From positions 31,629,711-31,693,710 of the forward strand of contig OY365811.1 in assembly GCA_959347315.1 (NCBI GenBank): a stretch of DNA of 64,000 nt. Reading direction: 5' to 3'. Under the pieces are notes generated by a model. The model saw only the letters and a program-made list of their open reading frames with translations. It was not told where the DNA came from and searched no databases. The position numbers and the translations under genes were made by a program. The stretch is from Bimastos eiseni. Its lineage: Eukaryota > Annelida > Clitellata > Crassiclitellata > Lumbricidae. Of this stretch, positions 25,964-38,600 are shown piece after piece. The first letter of the stretch is position 1. Every line of letters begins with the position of its first letter.

Positions 25964-26794
25964 CTTATATCAGCGCTTAGCCGCTAATTTGTCAAAAACA
26001 ACACATACGAGCAGGGCCGCTTATTGCCCGTTTTGGCTGAATGCATTCCGTCTCTGCTCAAATAATTTTTTCACGACTGAAATCATTTCGAAGCCTGACA
26101 GTCGATGGCCGGGAAAATCTGTTTCGAGTAATGCCTGTGCGCTCAATGAATGTGAGGGGGTCGAGTCGATCCCCTCACCGGGGTCGATCAGACTTTATTA
26201 GCACAGAGGTCAAGGGATATAAGCATGGGGGTTCAACCCCCTTGACCACCCCGACAAATGGGACACTGTATATATATATGGAGGATGCCTTTGAATTTTT
26301 TTAATATTCTGTAAACGAAATGTCACTGGAGCTATTTTCTCAACTAATTATTAAACATATCAGCTATAAGACTTTTATCGCTACTCTCAACATCGTCGAT
26401 AAGGAAACTGTCAGAGATGGGTGAATGCCCAGTCCCATGTAGATATGGAAAAATATTCCTCCATTAATTTAGCCCCAATACACTTAAAAATAAGTTGCGT
26501 ACCTTTTTAATAAACGAAAAGGCTCGATGATCCATACAAAGACTAAATGTGGCAGTTGGTCTTTTGCTCGTCCTTGGCCCCCACTCACCACTCACCGCCC
26601 TTGCACACGTCCGCTTTAGTTATTAATTAAGTTAATTAACTATTTAAGAATCTGTTTAGGTTATTAAGAGGGTTGGTTGCTGATTTCTATTGGTTTGTGG
26701 CTCTTTAATGTTCCGATGCTTCCAGTTCCCCTAGTTTAGAAGTAAGCCTAATATTACTAGGAGGCTATCTTAGTTTTTGTCTTCGTTAATTCTG

Positions 26795-26945
26795 ATACTA
26801 GTACTCGGGTGTCCTGCCAACGATATTTCGATCCCTTTTGGGGGTCCTTTTGTGGCCTTTAGTTAATATATGTATCGTTTGTGCATTGAATACTGTTTGC
26901 TATAACTACAATAAACGAGATTGAAACGAGATTAAAACGGAATTG
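26795..26945 (+). mobile_element. Possible L2/CR1-like LINE 3' end
   Basis: GGGTGTCCTGCC, CCCTTTTGGGGGTCCTTTTG and a terminal ACAATAAACGAGATTGAAAC resemble the 3' region of the LINE remnant at 50050-51183 (GGTGACCCTGC, GGTCCCTTTGGGG, ACAATAAAGATAT). No recognisable RT reading frame is retained. Confidence 0.4.
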
Positions 26946-26964
26946 ACATTTTGTCTGCAGTGCC

Positions 26965-27028
26965 ACATGTGCGCCGCTGTGGCGGCGGATTTACATGGAA
27001 CAGCGCACGTACTTATCGGCGCACATGT
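26965..27028. repeat. 12-bp inverted repeat
   Basis: ACATGTGCGCCG (26965-26976) pairs with CGGCGCACATGT (27017-27028) around a 40-base loop in a locally GC-rich patch. The function is unknown. Confidence 0.6.
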
Positions 27029-27961
27029 CTTAGACATGAGGCAATGGCGGTAAAACTAACATCCGTTTGAGTTTTTTTCGGTTTTGAAAAACATATGGTT
27101 TAAATGCCGTCAACTATCAAGACCGGTTGTTTGCCGACCGGCAGAAAGCGATGCACGGAATTATTGTGAATAAAATTTGCAGCTTTGAACAAAGGTCGTT
27201 GCGTGTGCAAGAACGATGTTGTCGGCGACCTTTGTGACAGAAAAGACACAACAACAGTGCTTATAAAAGAAATATGGCTAGCGTGAATTTTGAACGATGT
27301 GCATTTTTGAAACTTGACACTCGAGTGCAGCATACTGCCGATCAGGAGCGAGTAGCATAAAACATGAAATTGCTAAAATCATAATGAATATTATTATTAA
27401 AATGATACAATGTAACTACCCTTGGTAATCGAGAACAATGCATTTACCTACGGTAAACAACAATTGTGACGGCCCCGAATTTGTTAAAATAGAGCGCAGA
27501 TGCCTACCCATGCAGCCACATCCCTTAATGCATTGCACCAAGTAAGTTAGTTAAGAAAACTACTTTATTTTACAAAGCAACTCAAAATAGAACTCTCCAA
27601 AGTTTTATATGGATGTTGTAAAGGTTTGTCTAATTAAAGGAATAAAAAGTTTCTGAAATTGTGATCAGCATGTTCTGGATAGGTTTTCGCGTCCAAGGGA
27701 TTAGTTAAACTCGCAAAATATCAACATTGAAAATTTAACGCATTTGACTTGCAACACAACAAACTGTTTTCATATGACAATGAGTAGGAAGTGTGATGGT
27801 TTGGCACTTGTGGTGTTTATGTTGTCAATTTTGCGCTAGCTATATATTGAGGAGCTCATAAAGAGAAGAGGCTCATAAATCATAATGCAACTAATCAACT
27901 ACGGTCTCAAACAGATGTTGAAGCTTATGCATACTAATCTGTTTGAATTGTTTTGTTGCAG

Positions 27962-28151
27962 CTCATCAAGATATCTATCTGAAGACATCCAATAAACGGA
28001 GCTGAAGTTGCAAGATGGCAGATCAATCGTGGTCAACAGTGTTCCCGAACGACAGCCAGCTAGAAAATACTTCGTACACAAATAATCTGAGTGCCATCTG
28101 GTCGCTGGAGAACGAGACGGAGACGTTCAAGCAGGCGCTTTTGACGCTTTT
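27962..28151 (+). CDS. Candidate first coding exon of a GPCR-like membrane protein
   Basis: An acceptor TTTTGTTGCAG ends at 27961. ATG at 28015 opens 46 codons before a TAG at 28153. The peptide carries four N-glycosylation sequons in 24 residues (NDS 12-14, NTS 18-20, NLS 24-26, NET 33-35) and ends TFKQALLTLL, which looks like the entry to a first membrane helix of peptide GPCRs. A donor GT at 28152 would splice in the middle of a codon just before the stop. That donor (GTAGCA) is weak. No exon for the rest of a seven-helix protein was found downstream, so the gene either extends past 64000 or this is a decoy. What is seen is the ORF and sequons; the GPCR identity is inference. Confidence 0.38.
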
Positions 28152-28203
28152 GTAGCATACCGTTCAATGTCTTTCTCTCTCTCCCTCCCTCCATCCCTCT
28201 CAC

Positions 28204-28204
<1 letters not shown>

Positions 28205-28239
<35 letters not shown>
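28205..28239. repeat. (CTAT)n microsatellite
   Basis: About nine CTAT tetramers just after the candidate GPCR exon. Confidence 0.95.
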
Positions 28240-29346
28240 CAATATAAATAATTTAAGTCTGTATTACGCACAATGACATGTTTGAGCTTCTTGTCAGCCT
28301 TATACCAAGCCGGCTTATTTATCTGCTCCCTGCCTATTTGTCTGCTGCCTACTTGTCTTTCTGTGTCTGTCCGGCAATCCGTTGGCTTGGCTCTTTACTT
28401 GTCTTTCTTTCTGCACCATTGATTTTGCACCATTCTGCTAGCACATAGCCCGGCTATGTGCTAGCCAGTCTCCGTCTGTATGTCTCTGTCCATTTGTCTC
28501 TGCTGAGGTCCTAATCGACAGATAGGTCCATTACTGACGTTGACGTTGCTATGAACCTGATTCTCACGTGACGTTTCCATTTCCTAGGTTGGTCTTTGTG
28601 GTACTATGTCCTAAATAATAAACGACAGAAAATGATGACTATAGGAATTTCACAGTCATCGAAAGTCATACACATGCAATGTATGAATGCGCTGATGATC
28701 AGGATATTTGCCAGATGCGCAAACAATGTAAAATTTTATGATTTTTATTGTCTCTGGTGTCTGACATTAATGGCGACTGTTGATTTGGTTGGAAATGGCG
28801 AGAAAGAGTGGGCGCAAAATGCATTGTGCAGAGAGCACAAGAATCTTTAGCAGCCTAAAAACTGTCAGTAAAACGACGAGCTGATTGGTGTTTTCAAGAA
28901 TAAAATGGCACCAAGTTTTGAATATTGATTTGAATTCATCTAAGTTCAAAGTTCGAGCTACGAATCTCATTGATAGATTTGCGCGTTTAGATATTGTTAC
29001 GACTACGGTGGTTGAACTATTCACTATTATTAGTTTATATTCAGCTATAAGACGTGCTGTCTTATATCTATCTGTGGTTGCTATCCTTTTAATTCAACTA
29101 TTTTTGCATGAGTATATATGCCTATGACACAAAAAAGCGACGACCTTTGTATACTAAATTACTTTTGAAACGCACGGATTCGATCAAAATATCAATTGAA
29201 TTCAGTTGCACTATTTCCAAATGAGTCAGTGATTTGTTTTTTCCTAAATCTGCGTCGTTGTCATGATCATCGTCATCATCGTCGTAGTCCTCATATAAAG
29301 CGACATTCTATTTTGGTTGCCACTGGTCTTTAGCTATAATCGTAAT

Positions 29347-29623
29347 CAGACGTGTAACAAGGTTTTAAAAGGGGGGTATTATCTCTAAAATACTGTGCGT
29401 AAAATTTTTTTTTGCCCCTCCCCACTTTTTGAATTTTCCCTCCCAGAAATTTGAAAAATGGGGGGCACAAATTATCTTTACAAAGGTAATCTTAAGCCAT
29501 TGGAGAAACATAAAAAAGAACCGATTTGGGGGGGCACTGAGCACTAAAAAGGGGGCAAAGTCCCCCTCCCAGTTTTGAAACTGGGGGGCCGGTGCCCTCT
29601 GCCCCCCGCTTGTTACATCCCTG
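29347..29623. mobile_element. hAT-like MITE with exact 8-bp target duplication
   Basis: The left end CAGACGTGTAACAAG and the right end, reverse complemented, CAGGGATGTAACAAG. Flanked by ATCGTAAT at 29339-29346 and 29624-29631. The interior is rich in G/C homopolymers (GGGGGGC, CCCCTCCC) that can fold. No transposase. 277 bp. Confidence 0.85.
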
Positions 29624-30490
29624 ATCGTAATAAAATCGTAATATATGCGTAAGTTAAATAGATTTAGTATCATAATCGTCGTCAGCATCATCATTCATCA
29701 TCACAGATAGTTTCAATATTGGTATTGCCTAAATGTTGAATTACAGGTCAACACTTAAAGTTGCAAATATGTTGCACATTAAGCAACGATTAAATTAGTT
29801 TCTTAATCCGACATCTTTCCAGTTACTTGAGAGGTTTAAGTTCAAGAACAGCCCTAACCTCCTAAGCAACTAAGTCACTGCTTATGGAGACCCCATTAAA
29901 AGCACATCACATCTGTTAAATTGTGTGATAATTATTGTCGTAAAATGGAACGACTTAAGTAGGAACTACTACAAAGTGAATTTCGCTGAAAATAGTCGTC
30001 ATTTGCAGTACAATAACGTAAAGTTTACGTAACTACGTTGTCGATCCTGCATTGGTTTGCAGCGATTACCGTGTTTCAATTCTTTCGTAATGACGTGAAA
30101 CCTGAGGATCATCTGATGAGCAGACAAAATAAAATTCTCAAGCAGAAATACGAATAGAAAATGTCGGAGCCACGTGCTAAATGGTGTAACTGACGATTGA
30201 ACTGGTTCGCAGAATTTTCGGCGTTTAAGCACAACTCATCTGTTGTCGAATGGCTTCGACTGAGTCCATGACGTGATAATATCGGAGATTTACATCTCGG
30301 GATTGAATAGTCCATGAACTGGATTTTTGCAGAGCAGCCAATGGACCGAGAGATGACTTTCTTGAGATTGCATGTAGCATTTATGTCTCATAATGCAGTT
30401 GTACACGTGGCTCCGTCCGGCAAAGGCGTCGGAAATGGCGAGACACGTTGGCAGCGCCCGACGATGGATAGGCATATCTATGATCATTCG

Positions 30491-30538
<48 letters not shown>
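30491..30538. repeat. (TA)n(GA)n microsatellite
   Basis: About 11 TA then 13 GA dinucleotides. Confidence 0.97.
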
Positions 30539-31564
30539 GCCTACACTTCAGTTTGGATTCGTTGCGGGTTTCGATCGAAAACCCCAAACGCCAGTATCAG
30601 TCTAATTCTAATGCAGGTAGAGGGAATAATACACGTTAGTCCGCAAAACGTTTTACAGTACCTATTTTCTTTTTTTTAAATCTGCCTGTTCAAGCAAACC
30701 GCTTCTGTCGATGCAATTGATATATATGCCTACGTATGAGGAGTGACAATTATACGTTTGTTCTTGTGGTTAGCACACAATTCCGATTAGAATTCAATAC
30801 TTAAGAGACTCGAGTAGAACTCAAATTGATTCTACTCTATCGATTCTGCATCGGCTTCAATAAAAAGCTGCCTAAAAATGTTTCGTCATTCGAACATGTA
30901 TTTACCTACATGTATGTCTAGTATTTTATACAAGCGGCAAGAGTAAAAGAGTTGAAGGCGCAAACACGTTGCTGGGGTGCTTCACTGTTTTCTGTAATTG
31001 ATAGGTTGGTCAATAATCAAATGTCTTTTCTTAATGTGATCATCACGCGGTAACGTCTGAACTTTTCCCCAGTCAACAGACGTCGTAATCTCGCGGTGTC
31101 TTCAGGGCTCAAAATGAGTTGCATAAACATTCTTCTAGGTAGACGCTATGTCAAAGCAAAAACTTATTGTGAGATAAATTTTTATGTTGAGAAAGTTGAT
31201 GACATCCTAGACACACCTGTTCAACTTCTCGGAATAGATTAATTATTCATGTCCAGCGTATTATACAAAATTTGGCCTACAGAGCCAGGTTGCACTGAAA
31301 TACAGACGGCGCCTTAGTCGGACATGAACAACAAAGGTGACGCGCAACGTTAAAAGAAGCGATTGTATATCATTTTCTGACAAGCCTCTGATTAGGGGTC
31401 TTGAAGGGGAGCTATGTAAACTCTTATTGGTTGAAGAAACGATTGTTTTGATACAAAACCCCTAGGGTTATTATTACCATGGTCCATGGTATCAATTACT
31501 ATAATTACATATTACAAAATAATTTATCAAATGAGATGTGTAGAACAACAAAGTAAGCTATGCA

Positions 31565-32060
31565 TTTGTACATGTTTTTCACCGGACTGTTACTCCTCAG
31601 ATCGTAATCGTAATCTCCAAACTTCTAAAGCGCCACTCGAAAGCCAAGCGAAGGTCACCAGCTTATTCACGAGCGCTGCGTCAAGTCATAGGGGTTGTCA
31701 AAGTTGTAGTCCGAAGAAGGTCAGAGTCCGGTGGCCAGAGAGTTAGAGGAGGCAGAGTTGCTGTTAAGGCGGATGTTATTTAGGTCGAGAAGAATGATAA
31801 TCCGACGAATCAGGGTAAGAGTTTTTGAAAAGGTGAAACTTTGGTATAGAGTGGAAAGCACGAAGGGTGATGGATAGAAAAATCTGGGACAGAATGAGGA
31901 AGGTTGGTGAATGGCAATGAAGGGTTGGAATCGATAAACCTAGTGATCCGCCAACTGGACGTCAAAGCCCAGACCGACGACTTAAAGGTCGTAAATAGGC
32001 CATCTATTGGCTTCAGCGTCGGATTAACAAAAATATGCATCTGCACGAATCCCACCCCAC
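31565..32060 (-). mobile_element. Non-LTR retrotransposon 3' end, copy 1 (decayed)
   Basis: On the minus strand a frame contains LYTKVSPFQKLLP, the counterpart of FHSKLKTLLFHKSY in copy 2 and similar to the end of CR1/L2-like reverse transcriptase ORFs. The 3' part shares AGCGCTCGTGAATAAGCTGG with copy 2. The frame is broken and the start is missing. Confidence 0.6.
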
Positions 32061-32264
32061 TCTGCTGATAGATGATGCCTCACTGTGGTGTGATGCCCAC
32101 TGGAACGTAATAATTTAAACGAATTTAGGGAGTCTGAAAATACACAGCATTTAAATCATCTGCTGTATACGACTTACTAAAGAATTGAGCAGCATTGTAT
32201 AGGCCTATATCTTTTTCCCACCATGCAACCTAACGATTATAACATGTCTTTGCCACATCCTATC

Positions 32265-32600
32265 GTCCCATGCACAGTAATCATAATCTCAGCATTTCCA
32301 CAGCGCGCACAAAAGCCAAGTCGCGGGAACCAGCGTATTCACAGGCGCTTAATCAAAACAGGATCGATAGACAGAGGAGGTCAAAATCCAAAGAGTCGGG
32401 CAGGCAGACGACTAAAGGCGGATGGTGTTTGGAGTTGAAACAGGTAGGAAGGTAGGGCGAAGGGGAGGATTTAAGATAGGATTTGTGAAAAAGCAATGTT
32501 TTCAGTTTTGAGTGGAAAATCTGTGTGACAAGAGGTGAGGCGTTGGTGAGTTCGTTAGATGGCCTCTCCATGTTAAGTTATCATGAGGTTTCAAGTGCTT
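32265..32600 (-). mobile_element. Non-LTR retrotransposon 3' end, copy 2 (decayed)
   Basis: The minus-strand frame has ELTNASPLVTQIFHSKLKTL followed by LFHKSYLKSSP, typical of the C-terminal end of LINE reverse transcriptases. The 3' sequence GCGCCTGTGAATACGCTGG parallels copy 1. It lies directly downstream of the beta-helix gene stop and may contribute its 3' UTR. Confidence 0.65.
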
Positions 32601-32631
32601 AGACCGGCCTTGGTGGATACCGAGAGTTATG

Positions 32632-35600
32632 TCACCATGGCTGCGACCGAGTATCCTTCGATTCCTGGCGTCTGTTTGACTGCGTGAATCCTCTTCGACT
32701 GCAATTGCATCTGGTGAGTAGAGCGATGATGAATCGAACGATGCAGACGAGAGAGATGAGAGCAACGACGACCAATGGGACCCAGACGAGTAGCGTCGTC
32801 TCTATCTCGGTGAAGATGCGCATCAGTATGGCATACGGTCCCGTCGGCTGGTACTCAGCGGCCTCGAAGGCGGCGCGAACGAGATTGATGATGGCGAGAG
32901 TTACGAGTGCGGCGGCCGAGACGGTGCCAGAGATGTTGCCCGGCATGTCTTTGTAGGGCTGGGCGTCAACGTGGTGAAGTAGGATGACCGAGCAGACGAG
33001 GAGCATGGCGAGCAGACGGAGCAGGGTGTCGTTGACGAAAGCGACGAGCAGGATGAGGAGCAGTCGGCGCCCCACCTGGACCCCGGCCCAGCACAGACCG
33101 TACCGGTTCCTCACGAACGGACCTTGTAGGATCTGCACGACCACAAGGGCACCTTTCGTCAGAGGGTAGCGACGTGGTGGAGCACCACCCTCTGCCCGCT
33201 TGGCTCTAGTCCACTTGTAGCCCCAGACGGCGAGAAAGGCCAGCGGACAGAGACATGCTAGGAGGAACTGCCAGAGCGGGATACGACCGGACTGTAGCAA
33301 GGAAGGTCCAGACAACAGTACGAGACAAAGAGGTGCCGCGCAGGTGACGGCGTATGTCACAACGGCGTACTGCCAGTACTGGTAGCACGTGATGGTGCCG
33401 TCCACGAACAGTACTTGCTCGCCATCGGCCGGTACGCAGTTGAGCAAGGTGAAGGTTGTCATCCCAATCTTCTGGTACAAGAAGAGAAGAGTGAGCAGCG
33501 TCCCAGAAATGAGTTTCGTGTCAATAGATGAACCTGTCTGGTACGCAGGAGGCGACGTTGAACTATTGAGTACCTTCCTCTCTCGCCAGAGCAGGCTCAA
33601 TCCCAACCTGAGAAGGTACACCAATCCGAACACGGACAGCATATAGACCACAAGGAGAGTCTGGCTGACCAGCTTTGGCACGGCAGTCATGTTGGGCACA
33701 GCGCATGTCGCCTGCAGTAGTTCGAAGACGTCCAGTTCGAACTTGAAAAGACCGTAAAGAATTGACCGGGTGAAGAAGTGGACACTGCTGTCCGCTGTCA
33801 GGTTGACCGTTCGGGCGTTCAACAACAGAGCATCCTGGAAGTAGTAGACCAGCGTCACAATGCATCCTGAATCGACGCAGCTGATCTCAGGTTCTCCAAT
33901 TGGATCCTCCTCACAGGATTCCCGTTCTGGTTGAGTGCACTTCCAGTGAAGCGCATTGCCGTTTGACATATCGTTTTCATCCTTGAAGAGCATCGGATGA
34001 GTCGACGTCGTATCGTGCGGCGTCGTGCAGTCATTCATCTTGACCAGTTCCAGTTGACTTGGCGCGACGGTTCCGGCGTGTGCGTCCAGATGACTGTCTC
34101 CGTCGTACTTGCAGTTACTGATGATCGACGATTTTCTCCATCGGGCGAAGGCGCAGCAACGGATCTCTGGTCCGGCGAAGATGAACTGCTGGATATCGCT
34201 AAGGAAGGCTAAAAGGACGACATAGATCAAGCCGAGCGTGACGGCTAGCGGAAGCATCCAGCGCGGACCGCAGCTCTCGTTCGGCACACACGTTGTGGAG
34301 TACCATGCCTCCGAGAATCCGTCTTGACACCTTCCGCACAGTCGACCTTGACGAAGCGGAGCACACGAATCGATGGACTGACACTGGTTGTCCGAGCAGC
34401 AGTATCCCTTTGGACAGTACTGGAAGCGAACGGTATAATTACTGACAAAGCCCCAGAAGTTGTCGACGGCTCGTATGCTCTGGACGCACTGGCCTCCGTA
34501 GGGACACTCTGTGCACTGGATCTCATGGTGAACGTAGTTGCCCGTATACTCGGCCTTCGGGGTCTCACCGTTAATGAGCAGCGTGAAGAAGATGAACTTG
34601 CTGAAGACCATCGTATAGTTGAGATATCCGAAGTCGAGGCTGTACTTGTTCCTCGGACACGACTCGCAGAAGTACGACAGCTGGTCTAGGAAGTAGGACC
34701 TTCGCAGGCCATCAGAGGTGACGCCGTACGCCGAAGAGTTGGTCGTTCGCAGATCGTAACCGACCGGGCACTGGATCCAGAGGTTCGTCATGGCCAGTGA
34801 CCAGTGGATACCGCTATGACGGACCACTGACAGACCGTTGACGGCCGTTCGTATGACGACCTTCACCTTGTTGATCTCGATATTTCCGTCGGAGAAGAGT
34901 ACGTCGCCCTGGAGAGCGTGGTCGTGCCTATCGGTGTTCTCGAAGTAGCTGTTCCAGATGGCCAGCGTTGCGTCGATGTCGACGAAGATCGAGCTGCCAA
35001 GAAGACGAGCCGTGTTGTTGACGAATCGGGAGTTGGACAGGCTGACGTTGCCCCTCTGGATGCGGATCGCTCCTCCCTTGCCGACGAGCATGATCACCCC
35101 CTTGCAGCAGGACGTGTTCAGGTGAACCTCGTCCCGTATCATCTTCAACGAACCCTCGTCGTCGCTCAACGAGTAGTAGTCACGATAGCGACCGGCTACA
35201 TTGTTCTTGAAGGTGCAGTTGTCAATAGCAACCGGCGGCAGCATTGGAGATTTTTTGCTGACGAGAACCAAGATGGCGGCACCAGCGTGTGTGGCTCTGT
35301 TTCCGGCGAATAGGCAGTTCCGGATGACCAATCTATCGTAGGGTCCGATCACGGTGAGACCCCGCTCGTTGTCAAGGAACCGACAGTTGTCTATTAGGAC
35401 GCTGGCGTTGCTCAATGCTTGCTTGCCCATTAAAAACAACATTGACTTGATCCAGAGGGCTGATTCGTAGAGATCGACTATGCTCTGGACTCTACTCGGA
35501 TGGACCTAAAGAAATGCATGAGACGGAAAATTTGTCACGTGGTCAATTATCAATTATACGATTCAATTGTTTATAATTACGAGTCAATGATGAAACGTCA

Positions 35601-38600
35601 CCACAGATGCGCTCATAATAAATTCAGCTATAGCCTATTTAATCAGTTTTGATTTTAATTACCGGCTACGACATTATCTGGAAAAAACGCTCCATTCATC
35701 GTAAAATGCTCCAAAACTCCTTTGTTGGTTGGAACGGGAGAGCGGGGACACAATGCACTGCAACTGAACTTCATTCATTCCAAGGAAATCGGATGAATTA
35801 TATTCAGTAGTTAACGCCGCTCAAAGGCACTTATATATTGCTTGCATTTTATGCAGTTGCCCTTACCACTCCTGAGGCCTCTGGGAGCGGCCAATTTTAA
35901 AGCGTTTGACATAATAATTGGAAGGGTAAGGGTTAAACTATTTGATCTTGAATATTAGCAACAAAATGCTACGTGAAATTTTTGGTGTATGAGAAACAAT
36001 ACTTGACTAATTGTAATGTGAGTATCGTCATTAGCCATATACCGGGTTGTATGCTCTCGAGACAGTGTCTCGGTCTCTGTCTTGGTGCCTCACTGTCTCG
36101 GTCTCGGCACCTCACTGTCTCGGTCTCGTCTTGGTCTTGAAGCTTCAAGTCTTGCGAACAACTCTGGCTATATGCAGCTAGGCAATAAAGTTATCATAGA
36201 CAAGCACAGTAATAAATAATATGCCGATTGCTTATTTTTTTAATAAATAATACGTGGTAAAACGCAATGTAATGAAATGGAGCACTTATATAGCGATATT
36301 TAAATCAGAGACGATCACGACTCAACACAGATCTAAACAGTGAAAAGGAAAGTCTTTAGGCGCTTCGTCCTTGCACTGATCTGTTCACTTAGTTTTTATT
36401 GAATACTGGCAATCATCAAATATAATGTAAACGTGACAAATGGATTTAATTATATATAATAAATAATAAATGCATGCGGGGATATGAGAATTAAGATCGT
36501 TCCTTCAGCGAACCACGAGAGGAAATCATTGATGTGATGTATTAGCGACTTCGTTAACGACGCCAGGTTTTTATCATGAATTAACGTCCCCGAATCATTG
36601 TCATAAAGAAACATTACCTGACTTTTGTCATGAGCAAAAGGACACCGTGTTTCTGTCATTAACAAACGTCACCGCTTTTCTGTCATGAATAAGCAACACT
36701 GGGTTTGAATAAACAAAACCGGATTCATGTCATGAATAAACATCGACCAATTTATTCGGTTACAACATCACGGGACAAATAATTAATTACTGTTTCTCAT
36801 CCTTAATCAAATCTGTTCAGAATGCATTGAGCTAAAACACGCCTCGGAAGGCTATAGTGAGACATAGATATCCCTTTTGGCATGCATGGCCGGAATGTTG
36901 GGACTATGAATCCTCGACTCACCCGTGAGGTCGTATCTAGAGCTACGATCCTGCAGGCGATAATAACCCCTAGGCAGTGTAACTGTCCACGTTCCATCTC
37001 GGTTTTAAATGAGTTTCTGAGCAAACAAGCAGTCTCAGATCGTAAAAGTTTTATTTAATGTGTCAAGCGTGAAACCGGTTAAAAACGAAATTTATATTGC
37101 CAAAACGAACCCCGTTTATGACGCCTCTGGTGGGAAGTGGTGCTATATAAATTTACGGTTACAGATGGATGCTTGGGGACATGTATCTGAGTGGCACTTG
37201 AAAACATTCCATACTGCCTAGCGAATGATTTATTCGTCCACTGAGAAAAAACCAGCCTTCTAATAAATTGCATTGGCTGTCACTCTGCAGCTAAAAGGTC
37301 TTGCCAGCGTTTGGGTAATATATTTGACGTGCATTTTTAACAGCAAATATTCTTGCTCTTTTTATTTAAAAAAGTTGTTCAGCCACTTAAATATTCATAG
37401 AGCTCAAATAAATACCGAAAATTGTCAATCGACGACGCTTAGCAATTGTGCCAGTATAATATATCACTCAAGGTTCCAATAGGCCTACTGTAACGGTCAT
37501 TAAATTATAAGCCTAAGGAACGAACTCAACCCACATGTTCCGCGTTACAACTTGCAAGGAGAATATTTCTCCAGCAATGGTTGTCTCATGACATGCTCAG
37601 GTACTAATCTATTATATGATTCAAGTAGTTTTCACTTATGTGTTCACATAAACCACACGGTGTCTGATCGGCTAGAGCGGTTGGCGCGTAACGCTCAGTG
37701 TGCACTGAGTGAGCGGGTTTAACCCTTGTCCGAGGCGTCAGTCACTGTATAGGGACCTTGGGCAAGTCCTTCGCGCACAATTGCTCTGCAGTATAACTTT
37801 AATTGCGCCGTCGATTTCTGAGCAAAAGACGATGGAAGAGGGGCGATATGAAATTTAAAGAATTTCAATCTAACATCGCTTCAACAAACACCAGGTTCTA
37901 TAAAATTAATCATAGTGGCTGACCGATTAAACAAATTTTTCTCACTGCATCTGTCTTTGTCTCTTTGAAAGCAGGTGAATTTAAAAAAACCAACCACTAA
38001 GTTCGGACTTCAATAGATTTTATCAAATATTATTACTACTCAGCTTTTGTTTAATCAGTCAGTTTTGAAATAGTTAACTTACCTCGAAGGTCAATGAATA
38101 GATGACGAACCTGGTTATAATTATCAACGCTAGGGTCTCTACTGGTTGCTCGGGTTTCTCATCCTAACGGGTTCCAATTTGAGCCTTCTAAGCAGACTCT
38201 GTCCACTGGCTTAGACAAATTGTTTTGACAGCATACTTGAAGCTCTGTCACCAAACAGTAGACTTTGGTAAGCGTTATGGTTACTAAGGCGAACAACAAG
38301 ACCTGCAAAGCACTGACCCTGTGTCCCGTACCCCTTAAGGATTTCTTCCACGAACACCTCCATTACATTCCACCTTTGGACACGGAAGCTTTGCGTAATT
38401 CTACTTACTTTTAATCTATATACTTTTAATCTACTCACTATTACTCTACTCACTTTTGCTCTCCTTGCTTTTACTCGACTTACTTTTACATCTGAAGATC
38501 ATCAATAATCGTTGCAAATTCAGCCAACCTGATTCTGAAAGAGTGAATTTCTCACGACGATTCTGCTGTTGATCGCCTGGAAGATAAGGTGCATTCCTCC

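Larger units (their letters stand above)
24136..27960. other. Intergenic region upstream of Rab8
   Basis: It holds the presumed Rab8 promoter (no TATA element recognised), a long (CA)n(TA)n microsatellite and a LINE-tail-like segment. No exon was recognised. Confidence 0.5.
28240..31560. other. Intergenic or intronic stretch without recognised exon
   Basis: Apart from the hAT MITE at 29347-29623 and the TA/GA microsatellite I see no structure with coding character. Open frames here are short and match nothing I recognise. Confidence 0.5.
35506..38528 (-). other. Intron of the beta-helix gene
   Basis: A 3.0-kb intron with canonical borders, containing a minisatellite near 36564, a GTCTCGG-rich repeat near 36055, an L2-type tail near 37130 and a SINE at 37656. 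No additional exon was recognised, and the flanking exons join in frame without one. Confidence 0.8.

Noticed and set aside
32684..35313. Many + strand and alternative minus frames of 60-130 codons
   Set aside because: Shadows of the large GC-rich beta-helix exon, which alone gives a continuous domain-bearing protein.
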